Source: JAUIET01 sp045105115
GTDB taxonomy: Bacteria > Pseudomonadota > Gammaproteobacteria > Pseudomonadales > JAUIET01
Length of the DNA stretch: 64,000 bases
Assembly: GCA_045105115.1 (NCBI GenBank)
Contig: JBGCDE010000054.1
Location: 54,873-118,872, forward strand
Direction of reading: 5' to 3'
The stretch's first letter is position 1; every line of letters begins with the position of its first letter. Under the pieces are notes generated by a model that had not been told where the DNA came from, did no database searches, and saw only the letters and a program-made list of their open reading frames with translations. The position numbers and the translations under genes are program-made. Shown here one piece after another: positions 51,070-60,610 of this stretch.

Positions 51070-52797
51070 ATGGATTCCATCCAAATTCTCGTTGCCTTCA
51101 TTTTTTTGGTGATGATCGTGAACCTTGCATGGGCGCGTTGGCGACCTTCCTGGATTTTTGGGTTTTCCGCCTTGGCCTGCTATTCGGTAGGTGTTGTCAG
51201 CACAGATGAGCTGCTGAGTAAAATCGTCAATCCCGGTCTTGCCACATTGATTCTGCTGTTGCTGGTGTCGGTAGGACTGGAGAAAATTGATTGGCTAACG
51301 CGCATCAGTCGACGTCTAGTCAGTCCGAATTATCCTCTAACGCTTTTGAAAATAGGTGGCGTAACCGCCTTTTTATCTGCTTTTCTGAACAACACCGCGG
51401 TAGTTGCCGTGCTGGCAAACGGTATTGCTCGTAATGGCCAGCACGCTGCAAGCCGTTTGCTTATCCCTTTGTCATACGCAGCTATATTGGGTGGAACCAC
51501 TACCTTGATTGGCACCTCAACTAATTTAGTCGTTAATAGCTTTTTACTGGACGCCGGTGAAACTGGGTTTGCTTTCTTCGATTTTCTGATAATTGGACTT
51601 ATGGTCACTGTTGTTGGTCTGGCCGTATTGCTCCTGTCCGCAAGAATGTTGCCTGTACATGACGACAAAGCACCCCAGATAGACGAATATTTCCTCGAAG
51701 CCAGAATTAACGAAGGCTCTGAAATGATCGGCCGCAGTGTAGCCGAGAATAAGCTGCGAGAATTGGAGTCATTATTTTTAGTAGAAATTCTACGAGATGG
51801 AAAACTAATAACGCCTGTTCCTCCCTACGTGCTCATAGAAAGTGATGACGTTCTAATTTTTTCAGGTGATGTAAAGCAGCTTGGTCGACTGGAGGGCTTG
51901 GAAGGCGTTGAAACATTTGCAACGACTAGCGGTTTACTCAGTAGCAATCTTACCGAAGTGGTGGTTTTGCCAAACGCGCCGATAGTGGGCCGTACCATAA
52001 AACACGCGGGCTTTCGCGCAATGTTTGATGCAGCGGTGGTCGGCGCGCGCCGTGGTGGTGACCGGCTATCCGGTAAGCTTGGCAGTATCAGGCTTAAAGC
52101 AGGTGATAGTTTGTTGTTGGCAGTTGGACCAGACTTTGCAACGCGAAAAAATATTAGTAAGAATTTCGCCGTGCTCAACGGTGTGGAAATTGAACGTTCC
52201 TTGTCAGACAAACAAAGTGCAGCGCTGATGGGTTCATTTGCGGCTGTTATTGTTCTGGCCGCTTTGCAATTGGTACCTTTGTTTAAAGGTTTGGCACTAC
52301 TGCTCGCAGCCATAATGGCGTTTGGCGTTGTGACGGGTGAAGAGTTGAAGCGGCGATTTCCCTATGCTCTATTGATGATTATTGCGTCTGCTCTGGTTAT
52401 GGCCACAGCGCTTGATAACTCAGGCTTGGTTGATATGTTGGCCAATAGCCTGCATGCCAATTTGGCGCAATGGGGTCCAAGGGTTGCTTTGGTCGGAGTA
52501 TTTCTAGCAACTTTGTTAATGACAGAGTTGATGACCAATAACGCCGCAGCGGCCTTGGCTTTCCCTATTGCCTATACGCTTGCCGGCAGCTTTGACGTCA
52601 GTTGGATGCCTTTTGTAATGGCGGTTGCGTATGGAGCCAGTGCCAGCTTCATGACGCCTTATGGCTATACGACAAACTTGATGATCCAAAACATGGGTGG
52701 CTATCATTTTGCGGACTATGCCCGCACCGGTTTACCCGTTGCAATCGCCTATACCATTACGGTGTTAATCGCTATTCCTATTGTCTTTCCGTTTTAA
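51070..52797 (+). CDS. SLC13/ArsB-type permease with two RCK-C (TrkA-C) domains
   Basis: 575 residues. Membrane helices at about 1-195 and 395-575 flank a cytoplasmic region with two TrkA-C modules (about 200-285 and 290-375; EMIGRSVAENKLRELES...DVLIFSGDVKQLG and LPNAPIVGRTIKHAGFR...AGDSLLLAVG). The SLC13 signature GTSTNLVVNSF is present, as are FLNNTAVVAVL and MTNNAAAALAFP. This family takes up anions such as sulfate or dicarboxylates using Na+. The RCK modules suggest ligand or redox gating. The ATG at 51070 is preferred because it begins the first helix; upstream codons look unlike a membrane protein. Confidence 0.88.
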   Translation: MDSIQILVAFIFLVMIVNLAWARWRPSWIFGFSALACYSVGVVSTDELLSKIVNPGLATLILLLLVSVGLEKIDWLTRISRRLVSPNYPLTLLKIGGVTAFLSAFLNNTAVVAVLANGIARNGQHAASRLLIPLSYAAILGGTTTLIGTSTNLVVNSFLLDAGETGFAFFDFLIIGLMVTVVGLAVLLLSARMLPVHDDKAPQIDEYFLEARINEGSEMIGRSVAENKLRELESLFLVEILRDGKLITPVPPYVLIESDDVLIFSGDVKQLGRLEGLEGVETFATTSGLLSSNLTEVVVLPNAPIVGRTIKHAGFRAMFDAAVVGARRGGDRLSGKLGSIRLKAGDSLLLAVGPDFATRKNISKNFAVLNGVEIERSLSDKQSAALMGSFAAVIVLAALQLVPLFKGLALLLAAIMAFGVVTGEELKRRFPYALLMIIASALVMATALDNSGLVDMLANSLHANLAQWGPRVALVGVFLATLLMTELMTNNAAAALAFPIAYTLAGSFDVSWMPFVMAVAYGASASFMTPYGYTTNLMIQNMGGYHFADYARTGLPVAIAYTITVLIAIPIVFPF

Positions 52798-52804
52798 ATA
52801 CCGC

Positions 52805-53149
52805 TCAGTCTTCAACCCACTCCCAGCGCAGAGGTTCGCCAAAGTCATCGTAAATCATTTTACGTCTTGGTTTTGGCTTGTACTCTTTGGCCGACTTTGC
52901 ACGCGCCGTCTTTGATCGGCGCCGCGCTTCAATCGATTGAATTACGTCGTTTAGGGGCAGCTTGTCTTCAGCGGGAACCTGCTGGCCGCCATTGGGCACA
53001 AAGCTATTGCCTCTGATCGGACCATCGGCATTATCACGACTGCTGGCACCCCGCGGTACTTCCTGCACCTCACCGCCGCGCGCCATATAATCACGCATTT
53101 GCTGCTGCAGTTCATTGCGCATTTCTGACTTACTGGGTGGTAGTTTCAT
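52805..53149 (-). CDS. Small hypothetical protein with a SutA-like 'ARGGxVQEV' motif
   Basis: 114 residues from the ATG at 53149 (MKLPPSKSEMRNELQQQMRD). The helix followed by YMARGGEVQEVPRG resembles the C-terminal part of SutA, an RNA-polymerase-binding regulator of Pseudomonas (there FLARGGKVQEIEP). The rest is basic (EARRRSKTARAKSAKEYKPK) and ends DFGEPLRWEWVED. This suggests a small polymerase- or nucleic-acid-associated protein, but that is inferred from one short motif. A longer frame to 53236 exists, but its extra 29 residues look unlike the body. Divergent from the radical SAM gene. Confidence 0.6.
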   Translation of the reverse strand: MKLPPSKSEMRNELQQQMRDYMARGGEVQEVPRGASSRDNADGPIRGNSFVPNGGQQVPAEDKLPLNDVIQSIEARRRSKTARAKSAKEYKPKPRRKMIYDDFGEPLRWEWVED

Positions 53150-53281
53150 ACCAATATTTGAAAAAAACTCATAACAAACAAATATAGCACGTCGTTCGTC
53201 AGTTGGCTGAGTGCTCGTGAAAAATCGGACATCCATACGGTTTTAAGGTACATTCGCCTTTTGTACGTGAGGGCTCAGTTG

Positions 53282-55198
53282 TTGATCAAACGTCCTGTCT
53301 TTTTATTCAGCATGGACTCAGAGCAGTTCCACGCCGCGCCACTCACCACGGGTGGACTGCAGGCGTATTATCAGCGCTTTGGGAAACGATGTGATGACAC
53401 CGAATTTCATTTACTGCATTTTCGAGATGCAGAGCACATCGAGGCTTGGAGGGAAGACGGCGTACAACAATTGCGTGTGCTTTGCCTGGATGCACTGGAA
53501 GCTAATCAGCAGCCCATATTAGGCTTCAGTTTTTACACCTGGAATGCGGCCGAATTTTTACAGCTAATCCTTGAGTTAAAGCGAGAACTGCCAGACGTGT
53601 TGTGTGTGGCGGGCGGCCCGCATGTGCAGGAAGCTGAAACGTATCTACTAAGCGACCCTATTGATCTGATTGTATTGGGTGAGGGAGAGCAGACTTTCAC
53701 CGAACTGTTGGATAATCCAGAGGTCGAGCACTGGCCGGATATCGCAGGCCTGGCTTGGGCGCAAGGCGGACACGTAGTTTCCACTGCTGAGCGGCCAAGA
53801 GAAACTGAACTCGACCGTCTTCCTTCAGCGCTTGATGTAGTTACCTTAACAGATAGCGAAGGCCAGCCACTGTACGATTCGATTGCTTACGAGACCAGCC
53901 GTGGCTGCCCATTCAAATGCGCGTTTTGCGAATGGGGCACCGGCGCTATTGGCACCAAAATGCATCAGTTTTCGATGGGTCGCATAAGAGACGACTGGCA
54001 AAAAGTAGTTGCCGCTGGTATTGAAAACATCTGGTTAGCCGATTCTAATTTTGGAGCGCTGCGCGAAGATCTGGAAAAAACACAGCTGATCTGCGATTTA
54101 AAGAACGAGACCGGTTTGCCTCGCACATTTGCAACCAGCTGGTCAAAAAAGCACAGCCCTAAGGTGCAGCAAATTGTTCTGCTGTTAAACCAGAATGGTT
54201 TATTGCCGCATTATCAACTTGCTTTGCAAACCCTGACGCCTCTGGCACTGGAGCTGTCGAATCGCAAAAATATGGCGGCCAATAAATACGAGCCAATCGC
54301 CAGGGAGATGGCCGATGCCGGTGTGCCGATAGCGGCGGAGTTGATTTGGGGTTTGCCCGGCGACAACCTGGCCGATTTTGAGAACAATCTTGATCAATTG
54401 CTGGCAACCTTTCCAAACATCAACATATTTGGTTACACCCTGTTGCCGGGTACGGAGTTTTATCGACGACGCGACGAGTACCAGATTGAAGCCGTGCCCG
54501 TAGCCGGTTATGGCAAAGCCAAGGGCGAGTACGTCGTGGCCTGCCATACTTTTGGCCGAGACGAGGGGGTGGATGGCTACTTTCTGATTGCGGCACATAT
54601 GATATTGATTCACGGCCATATGATGCCGCTAACAATACGTTTTTTGGCAATGCAAAAGCATTTGCCGGCAACGCCATTACTCAGGGTTTTGCTAAAACGA
54701 CTATTGATGGAATTTGGCTTATCGTTTGAGGACAAACTTGGTGTTTATGAGGGCAGGGCAGCCATTTACCTGGCGCTAATGAATGAGCGCAAGCGCAGCT
54801 TCGATATCATACGCGCAGCACTCATTGATTGGTGTGCTCAGCATGAAGCCGACACTAATTTGATTGACGAGGCGCTAAAAGTGCTCACGCTGGATGAGGC
54901 TATTTGTCCGCGTACTGGTAGGCAATCCAGTGAAGTAATGGAGTTTGAGTTTGACGCGGCAGGTACTATTGCTTCGCTGGAAAAACTAAACATACCCGAC
55001 GAGGAGTCTTTCAACGAACAGCCGCAAGCACTTTGCTTTGAGCATCCGGGTGGTGTTGGCGACGTTCTAAAAGACCCCGACGGTGGTAGTTGGATGCGTG
55101 GTCAATGGCGTTTGCAGCAAGGCTCAGCGCCCGCTGTAAACCTTATACCGCTACAACCACTCGCAAAGCATCCAGCCGCAACACCATCGCATCAATAA
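53282..55198 (+). CDS. B12-binding-domain radical SAM protein
   Basis: About 638 residues. N-terminal Rossmann-like B12-binding fold (VFLFSMDS, then LGFSFYTWNA, VAGGPHVQEAETYLL, IDLIVLGEGEQTFTELL). The radical SAM core follows, with CPFKCAFC (CxxxCxxC) in the SRGCPFKCAFCEWG segment at about 215-228. EIWADSNFG-like IWLADSNFG and AAELIWGLPGDNL are typical. The usual cobalamin base-off DxHxxG is not seen, so cobalamin binding is doubtful. Substrate unknown; these enzymes often methylate unactivated carbons. The TTG at 53282 has a GAGGG site 8 nt upstream and is chosen; GTG 53267 and ATG 53312 are alternatives. Its last 56 bp overlap rapA in convergent orientation. Confidence 0.8.
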   Translation: MIKRPVFLFSMDSEQFHAAPLTTGGLQAYYQRFGKRCDDTEFHLLHFRDAEHIEAWREDGVQQLRVLCLDALEANQQPILGFSFYTWNAAEFLQLILELKRELPDVLCVAGGPHVQEAETYLLSDPIDLIVLGEGEQTFTELLDNPEVEHWPDIAGLAWAQGGHVVSTAERPRETELDRLPSALDVVTLTDSEGQPLYDSIAYETSRGCPFKCAFCEWGTGAIGTKMHQFSMGRIRDDWQKVVAAGIENIWLADSNFGALREDLEKTQLICDLKNETGLPRTFATSWSKKHSPKVQQIVLLLNQNGLLPHYQLALQTLTPLALELSNRKNMAANKYEPIAREMADAGVPIAAELIWGLPGDNLADFENNLDQLLATFPNINIFGYTLLPGTEFYRRRDEYQIEAVPVAGYGKAKGEYVVACHTFGRDEGVDGYFLIAAHMILIHGHMMPLTIRFLAMQKHLPATPLLRVLLKRLLMEFGLSFEDKLGVYEGRAAIYLALMNERKRSFDIIRAALIDWCAQHEADTNLIDEALKVLTLDEAICPRTGRQSSEVMEFEFDAAGTIASLEKLNIPDEESFNEQPQALCFEHPGGVGDVLKDPDGGSWMRGQWRLQQGSAPAVNLIPLQPLAKHPAATPSHQ

Positions 55199-58028
55199 CA
55201 CTGTTAACGTTGGCTAATTCCTGATTCAAGGCTTGAATTTCAACATCGCGTACGTTCGGGTTTATTCGTTGCAGTGTCTCCAGGCGGCTTATTTCATCAT
55301 TTAGTGCGTGTTCGGCCGCTTGATGCGCTTGCTCAAGCATGGCCTGTGATTGCTCTTCCGCCAGGCTTCGCGTTCGTTTGATCAAGCCTTCTAAAACAGT
55401 GTTACGCGCCTTAACCACTTTAACGGAGGTTTTGCGGTCCAGCACTTGCGCTGCTGAGCTGAGCAGTTCAAAGCTTACCGCGTGATGCAAAGCCTGACCT
55501 TGCTCGTTGACCAACACGCGAATAGTGCTTGGCGGAAGGTAACGACTGGTGTGCTGCGGGCTGTCGATCACAAACAGGGTTTCAAGCAGTAAGGTGCCCG
55601 GTTTAAGTCCGGCTGTTTTTACAGCAATAGCGCCACAGTTTCCTTTCTCTGCACCGAGTATCAAATCCAGGGCACCGATCACCATGCCATGATCCCAAGT
55701 TAGAAAATGCCAGTCTTCATTGGCCAATGCAGTCGCACGGTCGAAGGTAACCGTCATGCCTTCATCCAGCAGCAGTGGAAACGGCACATACATATTTTCT
55801 GCCGGTCGAATAATGGTGGCTCGTTCGCTGTGTGGCTCGCTGTGCACACCATAGCAATCGAAAACCTGCTCCATAAACTCTGCTAAATTAGAGGTGGAAT
55901 CTTCCTCCAGTGCATTATCGGCAAGCGTTGAAGCCACGTGTGTTCGGCAGGAATTATATTCAAGCAGACGATCACGCCCGTTGTGCAATTGTTCGTTTAA
56001 AGCCTCGGTTAGCTGACGCGTGCGTTGAATGAAATCCGTATCGTTCGCACCGCGCTGCTCTATAGCTCGAAGTTCCTGGCCCATCTCAATAAACACTGTG
56101 TGCGCCGCCGGACAGGCCTGTTCTATGGCATTCATGCCCTCGTGATACCAGCGAAACAGCACTTCTTGCGCGCTGTTTTCGAAATAGGGAACGTGGATTT
56201 TGATGGTTTCGGTTTGGCCAATTCGATCCAGCCTGCCAATGCGCTGCTCTAATAGATCAGGATTGGATGGCAGGTCAAACAACAATAAATGGTGCGCAAA
56301 TTGAAAGTTACGACCTTCGCTGCCAATTTCTGAGCAAATCAGTAATTGGCTGCCGTAATCCTCGTCAGCAAAAAATGCCGCGGCACGGTCACGTTCAACA
56401 ATGCTCATGCCCTCGTGGAACACAGCGGCCTGGAAACCGGTATTAACCCGAAGCGCTTCAGAAAGATCAAGTGCCGTTTCTGAGCTTGCTGCGATCAGCA
56501 ATAATTTCTGACCGCGGTGGTCTTTGATCATTTGCTCTAACCAGGCTATGCGCGGATCAATACTGACCCAGTCTGGACTAGGCGTACTATTGCGATACAG
56601 TCGTTCGGGGGTCAGGTTTGACTTGTCATAGGCGTCTGGCTTGGCCATGGAGTAAGCATGCAGCTCACGGCCGGGGAAGCCTGAAATGGCGGCTCTGGTA
56701 TTTCGAAACAGCACACGACCCGTACCATGACGATCTAGCAAGTGGTCGATTAGATCGGTGCGCGCTTCTTCTTGCTCCGAATCACCGCTATTGTGCAAAC
56801 CTTCAAGTAATCGCGCATCCTCATCAGCGTCCAATAGCGGTGTGATCGCACTGTTTAACTCGCTGGCGTCGGCGTTTTCGTTAAACAGTAGTTCGATAGC
56901 GTCGGCGATAGGCTCGTAGCTTTGTTCTTCGGCGCTGAAATCTGCGAAAGAACTGAAACGATCCGGGTCCAACAAACGTAATCTGGCAAAATGGCTTTCT
57001 TTACCCAGTTGCTCAGGCGTTGCGGTTAGTAGTAGCACACCGGCTGTTGTATTCGCCAGACGTTCAATAATAGTGTATTCGAGGCTAGGCGCTGTTTCGC
57101 TCCACTCAAGGTGATGGGCTTCGTCAACAATCAGTAAATCCCATTCGGCTGCGGCGGCCTGTTCGAACGCACTGGGATTGTCGCGCAGAAAATCCAGACT
57201 GCACAAAACCAGTTGTTCTTGCATAAAAGGGTTTGTGTCAGCAAGCTCCTCATTGAGTGTTTCCTCAATAGCGGGCTCTTCGCCAAATTCATCCAATACC
57301 TCGCCGGCTTCTGCGGCTAGCCGTTGTTGGTCGAAAATACTGAAATGCAGATTGAATTTCCGCAGCATTTCCACCAGCCATTGATGCAAAAGCGGGTCGG
57401 GTACCACGATAAGCGCCCTGTGGGCACGCTCAGTCAGTAGTTGGTGATGAAGAATCAAGCCCGCTTCTATGGTTTTGCCCAGACCTACTTCATCAGCGAG
57501 CAGCACGCGCGGCGCAAATCGTCTCGCTACTTCGTGAGCAATATACAACTGGTGTGGTATCAGGCTTGTTCGGGCACCAGTTAGACCGTGTAATTCGGAA
57601 TGGGCGAGCCGTGCTTTTTCGAACCAGCTTTGGTAGCGCAATTCAAACCACTTGTTGTGGTCGATTTGGCCCGTAAACAAACGCTCTTGTGGCTTGTTGA
57701 GCTGGATAAAATTATCCAGCATTGTTTCTGGAACGTTTCTTCGTTCTCCGCTATCTGTGGTGCCCTGATAGATAAGCAATCCATCAGACTCAACAAGCGA
57801 CTCAATCTCAAGCAAACTGCCATCGTCACAACGTATTTCGTCGCCGGCATTGAACCTTACTCGCGTAAGCGGTGCCGTTTGCTTGGCATAGACACGCGTT
57901 TCACCTGAGGCTAAAAATACGATCTGTACAGTGCGGTGCTCGACCGTTAAAACAGTACCCAGGCCAAGTTGCAATTCAGCGTCGTTAATCCAACGCTGAC
58001 CGGGTACGAAATCAGGTAAAGCTTGCAT
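55143..58028 (-). CDS. rapA: RNA polymerase-associated ATPase RapA
   Basis: 961 residues (E. coli RapA 968). The ATG at 58028 gives MQALPDFVPGQRWINDAELQ, aligned to the known FTLGQRWISDTESELGLGT start; two in-frame codons earlier are not homologous. N-terminal Tudor-like modules precede the SWI2/SNF2 motor: LADEVGLGKTIEAGLI (motif I), IVDEAHHLEW (motif II), LLTATPEQLG (III), and in the second lobe IGSEGRNFQFAHHLLLFDLP with EQRIGRLDRIGQ (V-VI). It recycles stalled RNA polymerase. It is convergent with, and overlaps, the radical SAM gene. Confidence 0.95.
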   Translation of the reverse strand: MQALPDFVPGQRWINDAELQLGLGTVLTVEHRTVQIVFLASGETRVYAKQTAPLTRVRFNAGDEIRCDDGSLLEIESLVESDGLLIYQGTTDSGERRNVPETMLDNFIQLNKPQERLFTGQIDHNKWFELRYQSWFEKARLAHSELHGLTGARTSLIPHQLYIAHEVARRFAPRVLLADEVGLGKTIEAGLILHHQLLTERAHRALIVVPDPLLHQWLVEMLRKFNLHFSIFDQQRLAAEAGEVLDEFGEEPAIEETLNEELADTNPFMQEQLVLCSLDFLRDNPSAFEQAAAAEWDLLIVDEAHHLEWSETAPSLEYTIIERLANTTAGVLLLTATPEQLGKESHFARLRLLDPDRFSSFADFSAEEQSYEPIADAIELLFNENADASELNSAITPLLDADEDARLLEGLHNSGDSEQEEARTDLIDHLLDRHGTGRVLFRNTRAAISGFPGRELHAYSMAKPDAYDKSNLTPERLYRNSTPSPDWVSIDPRIAWLEQMIKDHRGQKLLLIAASSETALDLSEALRVNTGFQAAVFHEGMSIVERDRAAAFFADEDYGSQLLICSEIGSEGRNFQFAHHLLLFDLPSNPDLLEQRIGRLDRIGQTETIKIHVPYFENSAQEVLFRWYHEGMNAIEQACPAAHTVFIEMGQELRAIEQRGANDTDFIQRTRQLTEALNEQLHNGRDRLLEYNSCRTHVASTLADNALEEDSTSNLAEFMEQVFDCYGVHSEPHSERATIIRPAENMYVPFPLLLDEGMTVTFDRATALANEDWHFLTWDHGMVIGALDLILGAEKGNCGAIAVKTAGLKPGTLLLETLFVIDSPQHTSRYLPPSTIRVLVNEQGQALHHAVSFELLSSAAQVLDRKTSVKVVKARNTVLEGLIKRTRSLAEEQSQAMLEQAHQAAEHALNDEISRLETLQRINPNVRDVEIQALNQELANVNSVIDAMVLRLDALRVVVAV

Positions 58029-58134
58029 ACTGGTAAGAGGTCTAGGCTGAAAACGGCCCGCTATGTTAGTGCTTTTCGCCAGCATTTCAAGGACAATACG
58101 ACACCGTATCAGCAAACAGCGCAATGAGTTTACT

Positions 58135-58812
58135 ATGAGTGATCAACGCCAGATTTTTTCCGAGATTGTCAAGCAAAGACGCAGTGTTCGAGGTTTTAAA
58201 AAAGAGGCTGTTGAGCGATCTATTATCGAGAGTGTCTTTGAATGCGCACAGCATGCGCCCTCTAACTGCAACACCCAACCCTGGCAGGTTGTGGTGGCCA
58301 GTGGTGCCAAATGCGACGAGTTGCGCGAGAAGTTCACCAATGGCTTTCTTGAGGGCCAGTTCAGTATGGATTTCCCTTACGACGGGCAATACGAGGGAGT
58401 GTATAAGGAGCGCCAGTATGATGCGGCCAACCAACTGTATTCAGCGCAAGATATTTCCCGTGAAGACAAGCAAAGTAGAAACGAAGCCTTTATGCGCAAT
58501 TTCGTTTTCTTCGATGCGCCCCATGTTGCATTTTTCTTCCTGCCGGAGCCTTTTGGTCTGCGCGAAGCCGCTGATTTGGGTATGTACGCCCAATCGGTGA
58601 TGCTTAGCCTTGTGGCACATGGTCTGGCGGGCTGCCCGCAAACTGCACTGAGCATGAATGCGGAAATGCTGCGTGATGCGCTGGACGTACCCGAAACCAA
58701 CAAAATACTTTTTGGTGTGTCATTTGGCTATGAAGATGAAGAGCACCCAGCCAATAAATGCCGCGTTGGGCGTGCTGATCTCGGCGACGTTGTGCGCATA
58801 GTGGAAAAATAG
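58135..58812 (+). CDS. Nitroreductase family flavoprotein
   Basis: 225 residues. The FMN-binding nitroreductase fold opens with VKQRRSVRGFKKEAVE (R-R-S-x-R flavin-phosphate site) and has HAPSNCNTQPWQVVVASG. The C-terminal half holds AADLGMYAQSVMLSLVAHGLAGCPQTALS and ILFGVSFGYEDEEHPANK. These NAD(P)H-dependent enzymes reduce nitroaromatics, quinones or enones. The ATG at 58135 is preferred over an upstream frame that overlaps the rapA promoter side. Divergent from rapA and convergent with a hydrolase gene. Confidence 0.9.
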   Translation: MSDQRQIFSEIVKQRRSVRGFKKEAVERSIIESVFECAQHAPSNCNTQPWQVVVASGAKCDELREKFTNGFLEGQFSMDFPYDGQYEGVYKERQYDAANQLYSAQDISREDKQSRNEAFMRNFVFFDAPHVAFFFLPEPFGLREAADLGMYAQSVMLSLVAHGLAGCPQTALSMNAEMLRDALDVPETNKILFGVSFGYEDEEHPANKCRVGRADLGDVVRIVEK

Positions 58813-58845
58813 CGGAGCAACAGTAGAGTAACTTGCCGCTACTGC

Positions 58846-59697
58846 TTACACGCGCTGCACAAAATCGATAACAGCCGCTGAGAAAATATCGTTACGATCA
58901 CCCGCTACCATATGGTGCGCATTTGCCACATCTACCTGCTCTGCGTGCGGTACTTGGCGCAGAAATTCCTGGGCCAGCTCTTCGGTCACCAAATTACTTC
59001 TGGCGCCACGAATCAGCAACATGGGGGCTGAAATGTTCTGCACTGCAGCTTCCAGGCGTTCAGGAAGCCCCAGATGCTCTACACCATGACGCTGTTGTGC
59101 AAACGCCGGGTCCCAATGCCAACGGTATCGACCGTCGTCATCCAGTCGCAAATTTTTTCTAAGCCCATCCACATTCTTGCGTTTAGGTCGCTGAGTAAAT
59201 TCAGCGATCACATCGGCGGCTTCCTCCAGGCTGCCAAAACCTTCTTCAACGCGCTCCATCATGAAGCCAATAATGCCTTTGGCGCCTTCATCATTCATAC
59301 GCGGCGTTATATCCACCAGAATCACGGCCCGAAATAACTCCTCAGTATTTTCGCCTTCTGCCAGCATCGCACTCATGCCACCAAGCGACGCACCAACTAC
59401 AACTGGCTTGGCTGGCAGTTGGGCTACCAGTGCGTGTAAATCTTCCGCGAAGCGTGGTAAAGCGTAGTCCTTGTCGTTCACCCAGCTGGACTCACCATGC
59501 CCGCGGTGGTCATACGCAATGGCATACCAGCCTTCCTCTGCTAATGCTCGTGCGGTATTGCCCCAGGAAAATCGAGTTTGGCCGCCGCCGTGTGCGAACA
59601 GCACTATATTCTCTCCAGGTTCACCATAAGCGGTTGCGCTGAGCACAAGATCGTCAGTGATTGTGTAGTGAATGAGAGCTTCGCGAACGTTGGTCAC
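58846..59697 (-). CDS. Alpha/beta hydrolase
   Basis: 283 residues from a GTG at 59697. The core reads VLFAHGGGQTRFSW (oxyanion loop), AYDHRGHGESSW, the nucleophile elbow VGASLGGMSAM, and the catalytic His in DVANAHHMVAGD. It belongs to the large family of esterases, haloperoxidase- and epoxide-hydrolase-like enzymes; the reaction cannot be read. The longer frame to 59778 would overlap the preceding regulator gene by 38 bp and has no homology there. It is the third gene of a probable operon with the regulator and a membrane protein. Confidence 0.82.
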   Translation of the reverse strand: MTNVREALIHYTITDDLVLSATAYGEPGENIVLFAHGGGQTRFSWGNTARALAEEGWYAIAYDHRGHGESSWVNDKDYALPRFAEDLHALVAQLPAKPVVVGASLGGMSAMLAEGENTEELFRAVILVDITPRMNDEGAKGIIGFMMERVEEGFGSLEEAADVIAEFTQRPKRKNVDGLRKNLRLDDDGRYRWHWDPAFAQQRHGVEHLGLPERLEAAVQNISAPMLLIRGARSNLVTEELAQEFLRQVPHAEQVDVANAHHMVAGDRNDIFSAAVIDFVQRV

Positions 59698-59740
59698 ACT
59701 GATGTTACCGCTTGATAAAAGGGGGCGAAGTGTAACCGAA

Positions 59741-60055
59741 TCAAATCTGAAATTCTTGAGTGAGGCGATGCAAGGCATCGATGTGCTCTTCTAAAGCGTT
59801 CAAACCTTTTCGTGTGAGCGAATAGCGACTGACCGGTTTGCGGTCTGCAAATTCCTTTTTAACCCTAAGATAGCCAGCGTCTTCAAGCTTGCGTAATTGT
59901 GCGCCCAAATTACCGTCGCTTTCGTTTAGAAGGTGTTTAAAGTCACGAAAATTCAAACTTTGCTCTGCGCCCAGTAAAACGCAGATAACCAGGCGAGAAC
60001 GATGTTCCAGCAACCTGTCAAAGCCGCTAAGATCCAGTTGAAAACCAGCATTCAT
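59741..60055 (-). CDS. Winged-helix transcriptional regulator
   Basis: 104 residues, a single winged-helix domain. The order is DRLLEHRSRLVICVLLGAEQSLNFRDFKHLLNESDGNLGAQLRKLEDAGYLRVKK, with recognition helix DGNLGAQLRKLE and wing REKKEFADRKPVSRYSLT-like KKEFADRKPVSRYSLT. The type is that of small MarR/PadR-like repressors encoded with a membrane protein of unknown role. A palindrome with a -10 box at its centre upstream of the operon (60704-60722) is a candidate for its own operator. Confidence 0.83.
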   Translation of the reverse strand: MNAGFQLDLSGFDRLLEHRSRLVICVLLGAEQSLNFRDFKHLLNESDGNLGAQLRKLEDAGYLRVKKEFADRKPVSRYSLTRKGLNALEEHIDALHRLTQEFQI

Positions 60056-60085
60056 CGCTGTTAAGTATCCGTTTTAACGTGATGC

Positions 60086-60610
60086 TTAGTTGCGAGACAT
60101 TGAGACTAGACCTACTGCGAATACTGCGCCCGTAAGCAGGCCAGCTGCCGAGCCTTGCATCATCCAGTACAAATAACAGAAAGACAGTGCTAGACCCAAT
60201 GCCAGCATCCCCTTACGTAAATACAAACCTGCCGTCATAAAACCCAAACTGCAAACCAATAGCAGAGCGCGAGCGGCTAACTCTGCCTGTACGCCCGAAT
60301 ACTGCAGATTCAGTACTGCCAAAGCTCCTGCAACCAAGAGTGCGGAGCAATGTAGCACCCATGGCTTAGCAATCGCCTGAGCTGACTCATCAGCACTGCG
60401 CAGCCAAACTGCAAATAAGATGATGCTCACTGTCACGCCACTGACTACCAGCAGCAGCCAGTATTTAGCAGCAATGGGTGGTTGTAGTTCCAGCAGGCCG
60501 AACATGAAAAAGCCACAAACTGCCCATAGCCACAGTAGCTGTTGGGCGACTTTGTTGGGAGCAGACTTTGTTCGATCGATAGTCGCTGCTACCCCGTGCT
60601 CATTATTCAT
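60086..60610 (-). CDS. Small integral membrane protein, unknown
   Basis: 174 residues with about five to six hydrophobic helices (near 24-42, 48-67, 82-100, 110-126, 130-150, 152-170). The N-terminal 20 residues are polar (MNNEHGVAATIDRTKSAPNK). I do not recognise a family. It precedes the winged-helix gene by 30 bp. AGGAAA ribosome site before the ATG. Pairs of this kind, a small membrane protein with a MarR-like regulator, are common; roles are unknown. Confidence 0.7.
   Translation of the reverse strand: MNNEHGVAATIDRTKSAPNKVAQQLLWLWAVCGFFMFGLLELQPPIAAKYWLLLVVSGVTVSIILFAVWLRSADESAQAIAKPWVLHCSALLVAGALAVLNLQYSGVQAELAARALLLVCSLGFMTAGLYLRKGMLALGLALSFCYLYWMMQGSAAGLLTGAVFAVGLVSMSRN

Noticed and set aside
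58029..58124. N-terminal extension of RapA
   Set aside because: Not homologous; the RapA start aligns at 58028.
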